This document shows, one piece after another, positions 18,093-28,394 of a stretch of 64,000 nt of DNA (its first letter is position 1; every line of letters starts with the position of its first letter). Position numbers and translations under genes: made by a program. The stretch spans positions 62,001 through 126,000 of the forward strand of contig JAKBZN010000002.1 of NCBI GenBank assembly GCA_021842465.1. Reading direction: 5' to 3'. Under the pieces are notes generated by a model. It searched no databases. It saw only the letters and a list, made by a program, of their open reading frames with translations, and was not told the origin of the DNA. The DNA comes from Pseudomonadota bacterium. GTDB lineage: Bacteria; Pseudomonadota; Gammaproteobacteria; Burkholderiales; Burkholderiaceae_F.

Positions 18093-18473
18093 TGGCAGGT
18101 TGCGCGATTGCGCGGCGGTCACGGGCATCAGGTTGCGGTCGAGGTGGTACATGATCCAGGCCGATCCGTTGAGCAGGATGAACACCAGGATGGCGGTGAA
18201 GATCAGCGCGAGCAGGTTCCACCCGTTTTCGGAACGCCCGTTCATGTGCAGGAAGTACCGCATGTGGACGACGATCTGCACCAGGGCCAGGGCGAGCAGC
18301 ACGACGATCAGCGTGTCGGTGTCGACGACGCGCTTGTCCATGACCACCCAGAACGCAATCGCCGTGAGAATCGCTGACAGGACGAATCCCGTGGCGTAGC
18401 CCCGGAAGGTGATCCGTTCGGCTTGCCCCTCCGGCTCCGGCCCGAGGGGGAGATGCTGCGCGGTTTCGTTCAT
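18090..18473 (-). CDS. cyoD: Cytochrome o ubiquinol oxidase subunit IV
   Basis: 127 residues from ATG 18473. It has three membrane helices ([56 protein letters not shown]) and the family motif [12 protein letters not shown]. It is an accessory subunit of the proton-pumping Cyo oxidase. The start overlaps the cyoC stop by four bases. Confidence 0.92.
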   Translation of the reverse strand: MNETAQHLPLGPEPEGQAERITFRGYATGFVLSAILTAIAFWVVMDKRVVDTDTLIVVLLALALVQIVVHMRYFLHMNGRSENGWNLLALIFTAILVFILLNGSAWIMYHLDRNLMPVTAAQSRNLP

Positions 18474-19084
18474 GGGAGGACGCCGATCAGGTACACGAAC
18501 GTGAAGACGCCGACCCAGACGACGTCGAGAAAGTGCCAGAACAAGGAAAGGCACATCAGGCGGCGCCGGTTGGCTTCGATCAGGCCGTGGCGGCCGACCT
18601 GGGCCATGAGCGTGGCCAGCCACACCACCCCGAACGTCACGTGCAGTCCGTGCGTGCCGACCAGGGCGAAGAAGGACGACAGGAATGCGCTGCGTCCGGG
18701 GCCCGCCCCGTCGGCGATCAGCCGGGAGAATTCCCGCAGTTCGATGCCGATGAATCCTGCGCCCAGCAGGGCGGTGCACGCCAGCCACGCCAGCGTACCG
18801 GCCCGGGAGCCGGCCTGCATCCGCAGCACCGCGACGCCGTAGGTGATCGACGACAGCAACAGCAGCGCGGTGTTGATGGCCACCGTGGGCAGTTCGAACA
18901 CCTGGGCACCGGTGGGGCCGCCGTCGTAGTGTCGACCCAGCACGCCGTAGCACGCGAACAGAGCGGCGAACAGCAGACAGTCACTCATCAGGTACACCCA
19001 GAATCCCAGCAGGGTGCTGTCGGGTGCATGCATCGCTTCGGTGATGTGGAAGCGCGGTTCGGCGGTGGCGGCGAGATCAGGCAT
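18470..19084 (-). CDS. cyoC: Cytochrome o ubiquinol oxidase subunit III
   Basis: 204 residues with five membrane helices, as in E. coli Cyo[21 protein letters not shown] and the C-terminal [17 protein letters not shown] are typical of COX3-type subunits. It overlaps cyoB by 8 bases and cyoD by 4. Confidence 0.93.
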   Translation of the reverse strand: MPDLAATAEPRFHITEAMHAPDSTLLGFWVYLMSDCLLFAALFACYGVLGRHYDGGPTGAQVFELPTVAINTALLLLSSITYGVAVLRMQAGSRAGTLAWLACTALLGAGFIGIELREFSRLIADGAGPGRSAFLSSFFALVGTHGLHVTFGVVWLATLMAQVGRHGLIEANRRRLMCLSLFWHFLDVVWVGVFTFVYLIGVLP

Positions 19085-21080
19085 GTTCAGTCAGCATCCG
19101 GGTGCGCCGCCGCTCGGCGCTTGCGACCTCGTCCGCGGACACGGAGAAGCCGCAGTCGTACCGGAAGGTGTGGCGGATGGTGGTGAAGACGAGCGCGGCG
19201 AACGCGAGGCCTGCCAGCGGCCACATGTGCCAGATCAGGCCGAATGCACAGACGGCGCTGAGCGCGGCCAGGACGAACCCGGCCGCCGTGTTGCAAGGCA
19301 GGTGGATCGGAATGAACCCGTCCGTCGGACGCACGTAGCCGTTCTGCTTCATGTCGTGCCAAGCGTCCTTGTCGTGCACTCGGGGCGTGAAGGCAAAGTT
19401 GTAGGGCGGCGGGGGCGAGGCGGTGGACCATTCCAGGGTCCGCCCGTTCCAGGGATCTCCGGTGCGATCGCGCAATCGGTCGCGGTGACGGTAGCCCATC
19501 ACGATGCTGAGCAGGAAGCTCGCGATCCCCAGGAAAATCAATGCGGTGCCGAAAGCGGCGACCTCGAACCAGATCTGCAGCGACGGATCGTCGAAGTGGC
19601 TCAGGCGGCGGGTGACCCCCATCAGTCCGAGCGCGTAGAGCGGAACGAATGCGAAGTAGAACCCGATCAGCCAGAACCAGAACGAGAGCTTTCCGAGGAA
19701 GGGGTCGAGGCGGAAGCCGAACGCTTTCGGGAACCAGTACGTGATGCCGGCCATGCTGCCGAACACCACCCCGCCGATGATGACGTTGTGGAAGTGCGCG
19801 ACCAGGAACAGGCTGTTGTGCAGGATGAAGTCGGCTGGGGGAACCGCCAGCAATACGCCGCTCATTCCGCCGACCACGAAGGTGATCAGGAAGCCCATCG
19901 TCCAGAGCATGGGCACTTCGTAGCGGATGCGTCCCCGGTACATCGTGAACATCCAGTTGAACACCTTGGCCCCCGTGGGAATCGCGATGATCATCGTCGC
20001 AATCCCGAAAAACGCGTTGACGCTGGCCCCGGATCCCATGGTGAAGAAGTGGTGCAGCCAGACGAGATACGAGAGCACCGTGATGACCACGCTGGCGTAG
20101 ACCATGGATGCGTAGCCGAACAGTCGTTTGCCGCAAAACGTGGCCACCACCTCGGAAAATACCCCGAACACCGGCAGTACCAGGATGTAGACCTCGGGGT
20201 GGCCCCAGATCCAGATCAGGTTGACGTACATCATCGGGCTGCCGCCCCCGCCGTTGGTGAAGAAATGCGTTCCGACGTAACGGTCGAGGGCCAGCAGCGC
20301 CAGACATGCGGTCAGGACCGGAAACGCGGCGACGATCAGGATGTTGGAGCACAGGGCGGTCCAGGTGAACACCGGCATCCGCATGAGGCCCATGCCGGGG
20401 GCGCGCATTTTGACGATCGTGGCGATCATGTTGACGCCCGACAGCAGGGATCCGACGCCGGCCACCTGGAGGGCCCAGATGTAGTAGTCGACGCCGACGT
20501 CGGGGCTGTATGCCGCTTCCGACAGCGGTGGGTATGCCAGCCATCCAGTGCGGGCGAAGTTGCCAACGAACAGCGAGAGCATGATCAGTACCGCCCCGAA
20601 CGCGGTCATCCAGAAGCTGAAGTTGTTCAGGAACGGGAACGCGACGTCGCGCGCGCCGATCTGCAGCGGGACGACGAAGTTCATCAGGCCGACGACGAAC
20701 GGCATGGCGACGAAGAAGATCATGATCACACCGTGCGCCGTGAAGATCTGGTCGTAGTGGTAGGGCGGCAGGTAGCCGCCCGAATTCCCGAAGGAGATCG
20801 CTTGCTGGATGCGCATCATGACCGCGTCGCTGAAGCCGCGCAGCAGCATGATCAGCCCCAGTACGACGTACATCACGCCGATCCGCTTGTGGTCGGTGCT
20901 GGTGATCCAGTCGCGCCAGAGCGGACCCCAGCCGCGGAAATGGGTCAACGCCGCCAGCACCGCGACGGTACCGAGCGCGACCACCACGAAGGTTCCGACG
21001 AGGATCGGCTCATGGTAGGGAATCGCGTCAAGACCCAGGCGACCGAGCAGGAGCTGCCGCACGCCGTTCGCCCCGCTCAT
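19077..21080 (-). CDS. cyoB: Cytochrome o ubiquinol oxidase subunit I
   Basis: 667 residues from ATG 21080, where ATGA overlaps the cyoA stop; an upstream in-frame extension is only antisense-like sequence inside cyoA. This catalytic subunit holds low-spin heme b and the heme O3-CuB centre. Visible landmarks are [31 protein letters not shown] (CuB histidine and cross-linked tyrosine), [12 protein letters not shown] and [12 protein letters not shown]. Length matches E. coli CyoB (663). With cyoA, cyoC and cyoD it forms an aerobic proton-pumping quinol oxidase. Confidence 0.96.
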   Translation of the reverse strand: MSGANGVRQLLLGRLGLDAIPYHEPILVGTFVVVALGTVAVLAALTHFRGWGPLWRDWITSTDHKRIGVMYVVLGLIMLLRGFSDAVMMRIQQAISFGNSGGYLPPYHYDQIFTAHGVIMIFFVAMPFVVGLMNFVVPLQIGARDVAFPFLNNFSFWMTAFGAVLIMLSLFVGNFARTGWLAYPPLSEAAYSPDVGVDYYIWALQVAGVGSLLSGVNMIATIVKMRAPGMGLMRMPVFTWTALCSNILIVAAFPVLTACLALLALDRYVGTHFFTNGGGGSPMMYVNLIWIWGHPEVYILVLPVFGVFSEVVATFCGKRLFGYASMVYASVVITVLSYLVWLHHFFTMGSGASVNAFFGIATMIIAIPTGAKVFNWMFTMYRGRIRYEVPMLWTMGFLITFVVGGMSGVLLAVPPADFILHNSLFLVAHFHNVIIGGVVFGSMAGITYWFPKAFGFRLDPFLGKLSFWFWLIGFYFAFVPLYALGLMGVTRRLSHFDDPSLQIWFEVAAFGTALIFLGIASFLLSIVMGYRHRDRLRDRTGDPWNGRTLEWSTASPPPPYNFAFTPRVHDKDAWHDMKQNGYVRPTDGFIPIHLPCNTAAGFVLAALSAVCAFGLIWHMWPLAGLAFAALVFTTIRHTFRYDCGFSVSADEVASAERRRTRMLTEHA

Positions 21081-22024
21081 TCCGCGGCTCCGTCGGCCAT
21101 CGCCGCGCGCGACGGGGTCGTGTGGGCCGGGGGCGGACAGGACCGGGGCGATCCGATGCAGCGGTCGACGATGGATCGAAATATTGCCGGATCGATGCTT
21201 CCGTATCGGCGGACCGGATCGGCGATGCTCGGGCGCACCAGGCGCAGGTACGTCTCGCGATCGAGACGAGCCGACGCATCGCGATTCCGCTGGATCCACT
21301 GCGCGAAGCGTTCGGAAGTCATGCCCAGGAACCGAAACTCCATATGGGAAAAACCGGCGCCACTGTAACTGGAGGAGAAGCCGCGAAATTCGCCGGGGCG
21401 GTTGATGACCGCGTTGAGTTCGGAACGCATGCCGGGCATGGCGTAGATCTGCCCGGCCAAGGCGGGGATGAAGAATGCATTCATCACCGATTGGGAGGTG
21501 ATCCGGAAACGGATCGGCACGTCGATCGGCGCCGCCGCCTCATTTACGACGGCGATACCCTGCTTCGGATAGATGAACAGCCATTTCCAGTCGAGCGCGA
21601 CGACGTCGACGGTCAGCGGACGGACGCCCGCGGCGACCGTCCGGTTGGCGTCGACCCGACGCAGCGGACGGAACGGATCGAGCGTGTGACTGCCGATCCA
21701 GGTGAGTGCGCCCAGCGCGATGACGATCAGCAGCGGCGCCGCCCAGATCGCCAGTTCCAGGTGCAGGGAGTGGTCCCAGTCGGGGCGATAGTCGGCGTCG
21801 GCATTCGATTGCCGGTAGTGCCAGGCGAAGAACAGCGTCAGGAGGATCACCGGGACGATGATCAGCAGCATCAGCAGCGTGGAGGTCACCACCAGCCGGC
21901 CTTGCTGGCGGGCGATGTATCCCGCCGGGTCGAACACAGTCCGGTGACATCCGCAAAGCGAAGCGGAAAGGATCGTGGCTGCGGCGCCGATGCGCAGCGA
22001 CCGCAAGCCCAGGGAAGAGACCAT
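21077..22024 (-). CDS. cyoA: Cytochrome o ubiquinol oxidase subunit II
   Basis: 315 residues from ATG 22024; in-frame starts up to 22147 exist but the lipoprotein signal then would be buried. The lipobox is LSASLCGCH, giving a lipidated N-terminus. Two membrane helices (~40-65, ~85-105) precede a cupredoxin domain ([35 protein letters not shown]). CuA cysteine ligands are absent, as expected for a quinol oxidase. It is the first gene of cyoABCD; the operon promoter should lie in 22025-22230, a divergent region shared with the MFS gene. Confidence 0.93.
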   Translation of the reverse strand: MVSSLGLRSLRIGAAATILSASLCGCHRTVFDPAGYIARQQGRLVVTSTLLMLLIIVPVILLTLFFAWHYRQSNADADYRPDWDHSLHLELAIWAAPLLIVIALGALTWIGSHTLDPFRPLRRVDANRTVAAGVRPLTVDVVALDWKWLFIYPKQGIAVVNEAAAPIDVPIRFRITSQSVMNAFFIPALAGQIYAMPGMRSELNAVINRPGEFRGFSSSYSGAGFSHMEFRFLGMTSERFAQWIQRNRDASARLDRETYLRLVRPSIADPVRRYGSIDPAIFRSIVDRCIGSPRSCPPPAHTTPSRAAMADGAAE

Positions 22025-22230
22025 GGTTCCGTCGTTGATATCGGGGCCCGGCGAAGCCTCCATAATAGGACGGTCGGATGTGCGGCAGCGGTTTGCGAAC
22101 AGCGATGTGTCTTCGCGGTGCGGCACGGCAAATGTCCCTTCTCTCACGCTTGCGGAAGTAGGGTGTCATCCATTTTCCGAAAGCTCAATAAGGGATTCCC
22201 GTCGAAATTCTCGGAGTCCTGGAGACCCGG

Positions 22231-23556
22231 ATGAACACCACCCGAACGATGGACGGACTTGACGCGTCGGATCCCGGCTTGCGGGGGTTGGCCGGTGCGC
22301 AACACGCGCTGTCCCCGGACGAGATCGCGATCGGGGTCCTGATCGGGCGGGTGTCGGAATATTTCGACTACTTCGTCTATGGGTTCGCCTCGGTGCTGGT
22401 GTTCCCGTCGTTTTTCTTCCCGTTCGAACGTCCGCTCGAGGGGACCCTGTGGTCGTTCACCGTGTTTTCCTTTGCGTTCATCGCGCGGCCGATCGGTTCC
22501 CTCTTTTTCCTGGCCATCCAGCGGCGGCACGGACGGGGCGCAAAGCTGGTCGCGGCGCTCGTCCTGTTGGGGACGTCCACGGCGGGGATCGCCTTTCTTC
22601 CCGGGTATGCCGCGCTGGGCCATTGGTCGTACGTCCTGCTGGCGGCATTCCGCACCGGCCAGGGGTTTGCGCTGGGCGGCGCATGGGATGGGCTGCCGTC
22701 GCTGCTGGCGCTTAGCGCGCCGCCGAAGCATCGCGGCTGGTATGCGATGACGGGCCAGCTCGGCGCGCCCGTAGGATTCATCATCGCCTGCGGCCTGTTC
22801 GCGTTTCTGCACCACTCGCTGCAGCCGTCCGACTTTCTCGACTGGGGCTGGCGATACCCGTTCTTCGTCGCGGTCGCCGTCAACGTGGTCACGCTGTTCG
22901 CGCGGCTGCGTCTCGTGATGGCGGACGAGTTCCAGGCTCTTTTTGCGGAGCGGGAACTGCATCCGGAAAAGGCCGGGGTACTGCTGCGCGAACAGGGGTA
23001 CGTGGTGATCCTGGGCGCGTTCGGCGCGCTGGCAAGCTACGCGCTCTTCCATCTGGTCACGGTGTTTCCGCTGTCGTGGATCGTGCTGTATCCGCGCCAG
23101 TCGATCAGCCGGTTCTTCGTGGTTGAAATCGTCGCTGCCGCGCTGGGTGCGGTGGGCATGATCCTGTCGGGAGCGATTGCCGATCGCATCGGACGCCGCA
23201 GCACCCTGGCCGTGCTGGCGGTTCTCATCGCGGTGTTCAGCGGGTTCGTCCCCCGGCTTCTGGGGGGCGGGTCGGTGGGGCAGGACGTCTTTTTGCTGGT
23301 CGGCTTCGGGCTGCTCGGGATGTCGTACGGGCAGGCCGCCGGTTCGATGAACGACTGGTTTGCGCCCCGGTTCCGCTATACCGGTGCGGCACTGACCTCG
23401 GACCTCGCCTGGCTCATCGGCGCCGGATTCGCTCCGGTCGTTGCTTTGGGCCTGTCGGCGCGTTTCGGCCTGGGCTACGTCAGCCTCTATCTGCTGTCGG
23501 GATCCGTGTGCACCCTGGCGGCGCTGGCGATCGGCCACCGGATGCGCCGCGGCTGA
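22231..23556 (+). CDS. Major facilitator superfamily transporter (MHS-like)
   Basis: 441 residues, about 12 membrane helices. The style matches the metabolite:H+ symporter group: IGRVSEYFDYFVYGFASVLVF in the first helix, then FIARPIGSLFF, and IADRIGRRSTLAV between helices 8 and 9. The substrate cannot be assigned. It diverges from cyoA and is followed by a hairpin terminator. Confidence 0.85.
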   Translation: MNTTRTMDGLDASDPGLRGLAGAQHALSPDEIAIGVLIGRVSEYFDYFVYGFASVLVFPSFFFPFERPLEGTLWSFTVFSFAFIARPIGSLFFLAIQRRHGRGAKLVAALVLLGTSTAGIAFLPGYAALGHWSYVLLAAFRTGQGFALGGAWDGLPSLLALSAPPKHRGWYAMTGQLGAPVGFIIACGLFAFLHHSLQPSDFLDWGWRYPFFVAVAVNVVTLFARLRLVMADEFQALFAERELHPEKAGVLLREQGYVVILGAFGALASYALFHLVTVFPLSWIVLYPRQSISRFFVVEIVAAALGAVGMILSGAIADRIGRRSTLAVLAVLIAVFSGFVPRLLGGGSVGQDVFLLVGFGLLGMSYGQAAGSMNDWFAPRFRYTGAALTSDLAWLIGAGFAPVVALGLSARFGLGYVSLYLLSGSVCTLAALAIGHRMRRG

Positions 23557-23564
23557 CCGGACGC

Positions 23565-23586
23565 CAGCCACTTCCTGGCTGTTTTT
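23565..23586 (+). terminator. Rho-independent terminator after the MFS gene
   Basis: CAGCCA (23565-23570) and TGGCTG (23576-23581) form a perfect six-base stem with a five-base loop, followed directly by TTTTT. It sits nine bases after the stop codon. Confidence 0.75.
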
Positions 23587-23779
23587 CCGCCAGGGAAGCG
23601 CCCCGGGTGTCGGTCCGCTCGGTCGCCGATACAGGGTTTCCCTTGCTTCTTGGGGGGTATGGGCGGTTACTCAATCCGGGGGGTATCGCCCCGGGATAAT
23701 TTCGTCCTACGCTGCGGGGCCGTCCGCCGCCGGTTGCGCCCGGCTGTGGAGAGATATTGAAGACCTCGAGGAGCGTTCC

Positions 23780-24778
23780 ATGCTTGTTCCCCTGTTCTCC
23801 CGCGCGCCGCGCAGCCTTTCCGTTCTGGCGGCCGTCTGCGTTCTGTTCGGCGCCACCACGGCATCGGCGGCAACGGCGAATTCCGCGGAGCGGTTCTTTC
23901 CGCCGTGGAGCCACGGCCGGAACAACCCGGTACCGGTGGCGCAGCGCGGCTTGGACTTCACCGTTCCCGAAATCGACAACCTGCCGGACTTCCACGGCAA
24001 TCCGATGACTGCCCGGCTGACGATCTTCGTCGGCGGCAACTACTATTTCGCGATGGCGCCGCTGGTGGCGGAGTTCGAGAAGGAGCACCCGGAATTCCGC
24101 GGCAGGATCTACTACGAGACGATTCCCCCCGGCCTGCTTGCCGATCAGATCAAGAAAGGCGGCACGATCACCGTCGGTAACATGACCTGGACGGCGCATG
24201 CCGACGTCTATGCCGCCGGGATGCGGCGCGTGAAGCAGATGATTACCGACGGCTATGCCAGCGGGCCGGCGGTGCCCTACGTGACCAACACCCTCACCAT
24301 CATGGTTCCCAAGGGGAACCCCGCGCACGTGGGCAAGCTTGCGGATCTCGGCAAGCCCGGGGTGCATCTCGTCATGCCGAACCCCGCGTTCGAAGGCATC
24401 GGCCGCCAGATCAAGGCGGCGTTGCACAAGGCCGGCGGTGCGGCGCTGGTTCAGACGGTATACGAAACCAAGGTCAAGAACGGAGAGACGGTCCTGACCC
24501 ACATCCACCATCGTCAATCGCCGCTGTACCTGATGCTCGGTCGCGCCCAGGCGGGTGTGACCTGGCAATCGGAGGCGATCTTCCAGGAGGAAGCTGGCAA
24601 CCCGATCCGTCGGGTGGATATCCCTCCTGCCGAGAACGTGACGGCAATCTACGCCGCCACCGTACTCAAGCGGGCGCCGCATCGGAAGGCGGGCCAGATG
24701 TGGGTCGATTTCCTGCGCTCGCCCAAGGCGCTTGCGGTGTTCGAGCACTACGGGTTCAAGGTGTACAAGGGAAAGTGA
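23780..24778 (+). CDS. Periplasmic solute-binding protein (ModA-like fold)
   Basis: 332 residues from ATG 23780, with GAGGAG upstream. A signal peptide (cleavage near TASAA, residue ~30) precedes a type II periplasmic binding fold: LTIFVGGNYYFAMAPLVAEF, TNTLTIMVPKGNPAHV, LGRAQAGVTWQSEA and a closing AGQMWVDFLRSPKALAVFE. This pattern is seen in molybdate/sulfate-type binding proteins. No permease or ATPase gene is adjacent; the next genes are DsrE-like and cytochrome genes, so it may serve periplasmic redox chemistry or sensing rather than import. Confidence 0.8.
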   Translation: MLVPLFSRAPRSLSVLAAVCVLFGATTASAATANSAERFFPPWSHGRNNPVPVAQRGLDFTVPEIDNLPDFHGNPMTARLTIFVGGNYYFAMAPLVAEFEKEHPEFRGRIYYETIPPGLLADQIKKGGTITVGNMTWTAHADVYAAGMRRVKQMITDGYASGPAVPYVTNTLTIMVPKGNPAHVGKLADLGKPGVHLVMPNPAFEGIGRQIKAALHKAGGAALVQTVYETKVKNGETVLTHIHHRQSPLYLMLGRAQAGVTWQSEAIFQEEAGNPIRRVDIPPAENVTAIYAATVLKRAPHRKAGQMWVDFLRSPKALAVFEHYGFKVYKGK

Positions 24779-24857
24779 CGGCAAAGGGGAAGTGACGGCA
24801 CGCGCGGTCCGTCGCGGGCTGGATTTTCGTGAAACGCGTTCATCGCAAGGAGGAGCA

Positions 24858-25364
24858 ATGGTGTTGAAGCGAAAGTGGTTGTCGGTGGCGTCGACGGCGG
24901 CGCTGGTCTCGGTGGCATGTGCGTTCGGCAGTCCCGCGTCCGCGGCCGATGCCGGGCATTCCGGATATGTGAAACCGCATATCACTCACGCGAAATACGG
25001 CCTGATGCGCCTGGTCGTGCCGCTTACCACGGACAACAAGAAGGTCCAGGGCAAGAAGTTGCGCAACATCCAGAACGGGTTGGATGCGGCGCGCGATTGG
25101 GGCGGAAAGTTCAAGGTGAAAGTCGTCCTGTACGCCAAGGGTCTGACCCTGTTGGAAAATCCCGCCCCGGCATTCAAGACGGAGATCGACAAGCTGCGCT
25201 CCCAGGGGGTGCGGTTCGTGATCTGCAATAACTCGCTGCGCGAGCAGAACGTCAACTTCCATTCGCTCTACGGCGTGAAGGATGCGGACATCGTCCCGTC
25301 GGGCTTTGCCGAGGTCGTGTACCTGCAGCAGAAGCGCGGCTATTCGGTCGATCCGGTGAACTGA
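24858..25364 (+). CDS. Exported DsrE-family protein
   Basis: 168 residues from ATG 24858, with a strong AAGGAGGAG site. A signal peptide (to ASAADA, residue ~31) precedes a DsrE/DsrF-like domain (RLVVPLTTDN, KVKVVLYAKGLTLL, LRSQGVRFVICNNSL with one conserved-looking cysteine). Cytoplasmic DsrE proteins carry sulfur; exported versions occur in sulfur-oxidising and other bacteria and their role is unclear. The cluster with a solute-binding protein and a multihaem cytochrome suggests sulfur or small-anion redox in the periplasm, which is inference. Confidence 0.82.
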   Translation: MVLKRKWLSVASTAALVSVACAFGSPASAADAGHSGYVKPHITHAKYGLMRLVVPLTTDNKKVQGKKLRNIQNGLDAARDWGGKFKVKVVLYAKGLTLLENPAPAFKTEIDKLRSQGVRFVICNNSLREQNVNFHSLYGVKDADIVPSGFAEVVYLQQKRGYSVDPVN

Positions 25365-25423
25365 TCCGGAGCGGCGTTTCCCTCTCTCCCGCGCATGCGG
25401 GAGAGAGGGACTGAAGGATTGAG

Positions 25424-27493
25424 ATGGCAAAGACGCGTGTCGGGGGCGGAGTCGTGCGGATTTCGGGAAATGGCGTTTGGCGGGCGGGAGCCGCTTTTGT
25501 CGCGTTGTTCGGCCTGACGCCGCTGTTTGCCGCGCCTGCGGACGTGTCCCCGGACGAAGCCGCGCTGGTCCAGCGCGGCGCGTATCTCGCGCGCCTGGGC
25601 GATTGCGTTGCCTGCCATACCGCCCCCGGCGGCGCGCCCATGGCCGGCGGGTTGGCGATGCAGACCCCGTTCGGTGCGCTGTATTCCACCAACATCACCC
25701 CGGACAAGGAAACGGGGATCGGCAATTACACCTTTGCGCAGTTCGATCGGGCGGTGCGGGAAGGCGTCGATGACGATGGCGACAACCTGTATCCGGCGAT
25801 GCCGTATCCCTCGTTCGCGAAGACGACCCCGGCCGACATGCGCGCGTTGTATGCCTATTTTCTCCACGGTGTCACACCGGTGCATCGGCCCAACGAAGCC
25901 AACCACCTCGAGTGGCCGTTCAGCATGCGCATCGGCATGAAGTTCTGGAACATGGCCTTCCTCGATACGAACCCGTACCGGGCCGACCCGGCCAAGTCCG
26001 CCGAATGGAACCGCGGCGCGTACATCGTGCAGGGTCTTGGGCATTGCGGAACCTGCCACACGCCGCGCGGCGTCGGATTCCAGGAAATGGCGATGGACCA
26101 GGGTGGCTCCGCGGGCGGAGACTATCTCGGCGGCGCATCGATCGACAACTGGTACGCGCCCAGCCTGCGGGACCTGGGAACGCCGCACGACATCGCACGC
26201 TTCCTCCAGACGGGGCGCAATCCGCACACCGCGGCCTTCGGGCCGATGACCGAAGTCGTGCATCACAGTTCGCAACACTTTACCGATACCGACCTGAGCG
26301 CGGTGGCGAACTATCTCGCGTCCCTTTCGTCCGCGCCGGCGGGTTCGCCGGTGGCGCCGTCGCCTGCCGAAGCGGAGCATCGGCTGTATGGAACGGCGGG
26401 CGGCCTTGGCTACGTGCAGTTCTGTGCCGTGTGCCATCAGCTCGACGGTAGCGGTGCCGGCGACATATTCCCACCGCTCGCCGCCAACACCTCGGTGGTG
26501 TCGACGGATCCGGCTTCGGTCATCCACGTGATGTTGAGCGGCTGGAGGTCGGCGCAGACGCAGCGGTTCCCGCGGCAGTTCGCGATGCCATCCTTTGCTG
26601 CACTGTCCGATGCGGAACTGGCGCAGATCGTCAATTTCGTGCGCACGAGCTGGGGCAATCACGCGGCCCAGGTCACCCCCGACGATGTGGGCAAGTTGCG
26701 CGGCTCCATCGACTTGGCTGCCGTGAAGCCATCGAAGTTCGTCATGCCGCGGTTTGCGGCGATGCTGGACCGACCGGACTCCGCGCAGCTGATCCATGGC
26801 ATGCGGCTGATGCTCGATACCAAGACCCTGCTGCCGCACAACGTCGGCGACGCGCTTACCTGTGCGAGCTGCCATCTCGACAACGGCACGGCGGCGCATG
26901 CGTCGCCCCTCGTCGGGCTCAGTGCCGTATTCCCGGCATATTCCCCGCGGGCGGGCAAGGTCATCGACTTCAAGGCGCGCATCAACGGCTGCATGCTGCG
27001 CTCGATGAACGGTGCGGCGTTGGACCGCGATTCGCGGGAAATGAATGCGATGGTCGCCTTCGTGGACTGGATGAAGGGCGATGCCGTGCGCGGCAAACCG
27101 ATCCCGGGTCGCGGCACGACGAAGATCTCGCATGCGCTCGTGCCGGACGCGGTCAACGGCAAGCGCGTCTACCATGAGCAGTGCGCGGCATGCCATGGCG
27201 ATGATGGCGCGGGTATGCGTCGCGCCGACGGCAGCTATGTGTTCCCGCCGCTGTGGGGGGAGCACAGCTACAACATCGGCGCCGGGATGGCTCGCACCTA
27301 CAAGGCGGCGGCCTTCATCCGCGTCAACATGCCGGTCGGGAATACCCTCGACTTCCCGCTGGGCCGCGGCGGCTTGACCGACCAGGAGGCGGTGGACGTG
27401 GCGCAATATTTCACGCACCAGCCGCGCCCGGATTTCGCCGGCAAGATCCACGATTGGCCGAATCGCAAGCACCCGGGCGATGCACGCTACTGA
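25424..27493 (+). CDS. Five-haem c-type cytochrome
   Basis: 689 residues with signal peptide. Five CXXCH haem sites are visible: CVACH, CGTCH, CAVCH, CASCH and CAACH. The first three domains resemble the cytochrome c subunit of membrane alcohol or gluconate dehydrogenases (LARLGDCVACHTAPGG, YIVQGLGHCGTCHTPRG). The last two (about 380-689) look like a SoxX/thiosulfate-dehydrogenase-type dihaem module (LTCASCHLDNG, YHEQCAACHGDDG). A three-plus-two fusion is unusual in length. It likely passes electrons from a periplasmic dehydrogenase to the respiratory chain; the partner is not in the window. Confidence 0.85.
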   Translation: MAKTRVGGGVVRISGNGVWRAGAAFVALFGLTPLFAAPADVSPDEAALVQRGAYLARLGDCVACHTAPGGAPMAGGLAMQTPFGALYSTNITPDKETGIGNYTFAQFDRAVREGVDDDGDNLYPAMPYPSFAKTTPADMRALYAYFLHGVTPVHRPNEANHLEWPFSMRIGMKFWNMAFLDTNPYRADPAKSAEWNRGAYIVQGLGHCGTCHTPRGVGFQEMAMDQGGSAGGDYLGGASIDNWYAPSLRDLGTPHDIARFLQTGRNPHTAAFGPMTEVVHHSSQHFTDTDLSAVANYLASLSSAPAGSPVAPSPAEAEHRLYGTAGGLGYVQFCAVCHQLDGSGAGDIFPPLAANTSVVSTDPASVIHVMLSGWRSAQTQRFPRQFAMPSFAALSDAELAQIVNFVRTSWGNHAAQVTPDDVGKLRGSIDLAAVKPSKFVMPRFAAMLDRPDSAQLIHGMRLMLDTKTLLPHNVGDALTCASCHLDNGTAAHASPLVGLSAVFPAYSPRAGKVIDFKARINGCMLRSMNGAALDRDSREMNAMVAFVDWMKGDAVRGKPIPGRGTTKISHALVPDAVNGKRVYHEQCAACHGDDGAGMRRADGSYVFPPLWGEHSYNIGAGMARTYKAAAFIRVNMPVGNTLDFPLGRGGLTDQEAVDVAQYFTHQPRPDFAGKIHDWPNRKHPGDARY

Positions 27494-27524
27494 GCGCGGG
27501 ACCGGCCGCCGGTAGAATCGCCGC

Positions 27525-27992
27525 ATGGCCAGTCTCTATCCGGTATTCCTGCTGCTTCACATCGCCTCCGTGGTCGTCTGGGTTGGAGGCATGTTCTTCG
27601 CCTACATGTGCCTGCGCCCGGTGGCGGCGCAACTGCTGGAGCCGCCGCAGCGCCTGCGGCTGTGGCGCGACGTGTTCGCGCGCTTCTTTCCCTGGGTATG
27701 GGCGGCGATCGTGCTGATCCCCGCCAGTGGGATGAGCATCCTCATCCCGGTCGGGGTGGACAACGCCCCGTCGCGCTGGTTCTGGATGCTGCGTGTTGGC
27801 ACCGCCATGATCGCCATTTACCTGTATGTGTTCTTCGGCCCGTACCGTGCGCTGCGCAAGGCGGTTGCCGAGTCCGACTGGAAGGTGGGCGGCGCGGCTT
27901 TGGGCCGGATCCGCCGCTGGGTGGGGATCAACACGATTCTCGGGTTCGTGACCATCGCCATCGTGACGCTGGGGCGGTACCTGCCTTCCTGA
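27525..27992 (+). CDS. CopD-like four-helix membrane protein
   Basis: 155 residues, four membrane helices (about 5-25, 48-70, 83-105, 130-150). LLHIASVVVWVGGMFFAYMCLRP is typical of CopD/YedE-type membrane proteins with helix histidines that might bind haem or copper. It starts 31 bases after the cytochrome gene and probably belongs to its operon. Confidence 0.78.
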   Translation: MASLYPVFLLLHIASVVVWVGGMFFAYMCLRPVAAQLLEPPQRLRLWRDVFARFFPWVWAAIVLIPASGMSILIPVGVDNAPSRWFWMLRVGTAMIAIYLYVFFGPYRALRKAVAESDWKVGGAALGRIRRWVGINTILGFVTIAIVTLGRYLPS

Positions 27993-28200
27993 CGGGCCGG
28001 AGCGCGCCAAATACCCGGTCCGCGTCGCGAAATGGCGTATCGATTCCCATTTTGTTGTCAAATTGCAACGAAATGGTTTTTGTTTGCAAAACCCTATTGC
28101 GAAATGCTTGCCACTACGCGATTCTTATGCGTGCATTGATTTCGATTATCAATCGCGTTTTCCGAACCATAAAGCCACCACTACGTCAAGGAGCAACAAC

Positions 28201-28314
28201 ATGATCGGAGATGTCCCGCTGTGGGCGATCATCTTGGTTTTCGTCATTCCGCCGCTGTGCCTGTTCGGCGACTACGCGTCCATGCGCTCGCCTTCGAACT
28301 ACAAGGCCAAGTAA
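28201..28314 (+). CDS. 37-residue single-helix membrane peptide
   Basis: ATG 28201 is preceded by AAGGAG at eight bases. The protein is one hydrophobic helix (VPLWAIILVFVIPPLCLF) with a short polar tail ending in lysine. Small peptides of this form are often accessory subunits of respiratory complexes; I do not recognise this one. It follows an AT-rich 200-base stretch and is closed by a strong hairpin, so it is probably transcribed alone. Confidence 0.6.
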   Translation: MIGDVPLWAIILVFVIPPLCLFGDYASMRSPSNYKAK

Positions 28315-28368
28315 TATCCGGCCGATCACCGGATTCACCACCTGCCTCGCGGCGGGTCGGATGATCAG

Positions 28369-28390
28369 ACGGGGCGGAAATCCGCCCCGT
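28369..28390. terminator. GC-rich hairpin between convergent genes
   Basis: ACGGGGCGGA (28369-28378) and TCCGCCCCGT (28381-28390) form a perfect ten-base stem with a two-base loop. It separates the 37-residue peptide gene from the BON lipoprotein gene and can serve both strands. Confidence 0.7.
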
Positions 28391-28394
28391 TCGC

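Noticed and set aside
19014-21368. 784-codon plus-strand frame antisense to cyoB
   Set aside because: Composition is the mirror of a GC-rich coding strand; cyoB is certain on the other strand.
25340-27526. 728-codon minus-strand frame
   Set aside because: Antisense shadow of the five-haem cytochrome gene.
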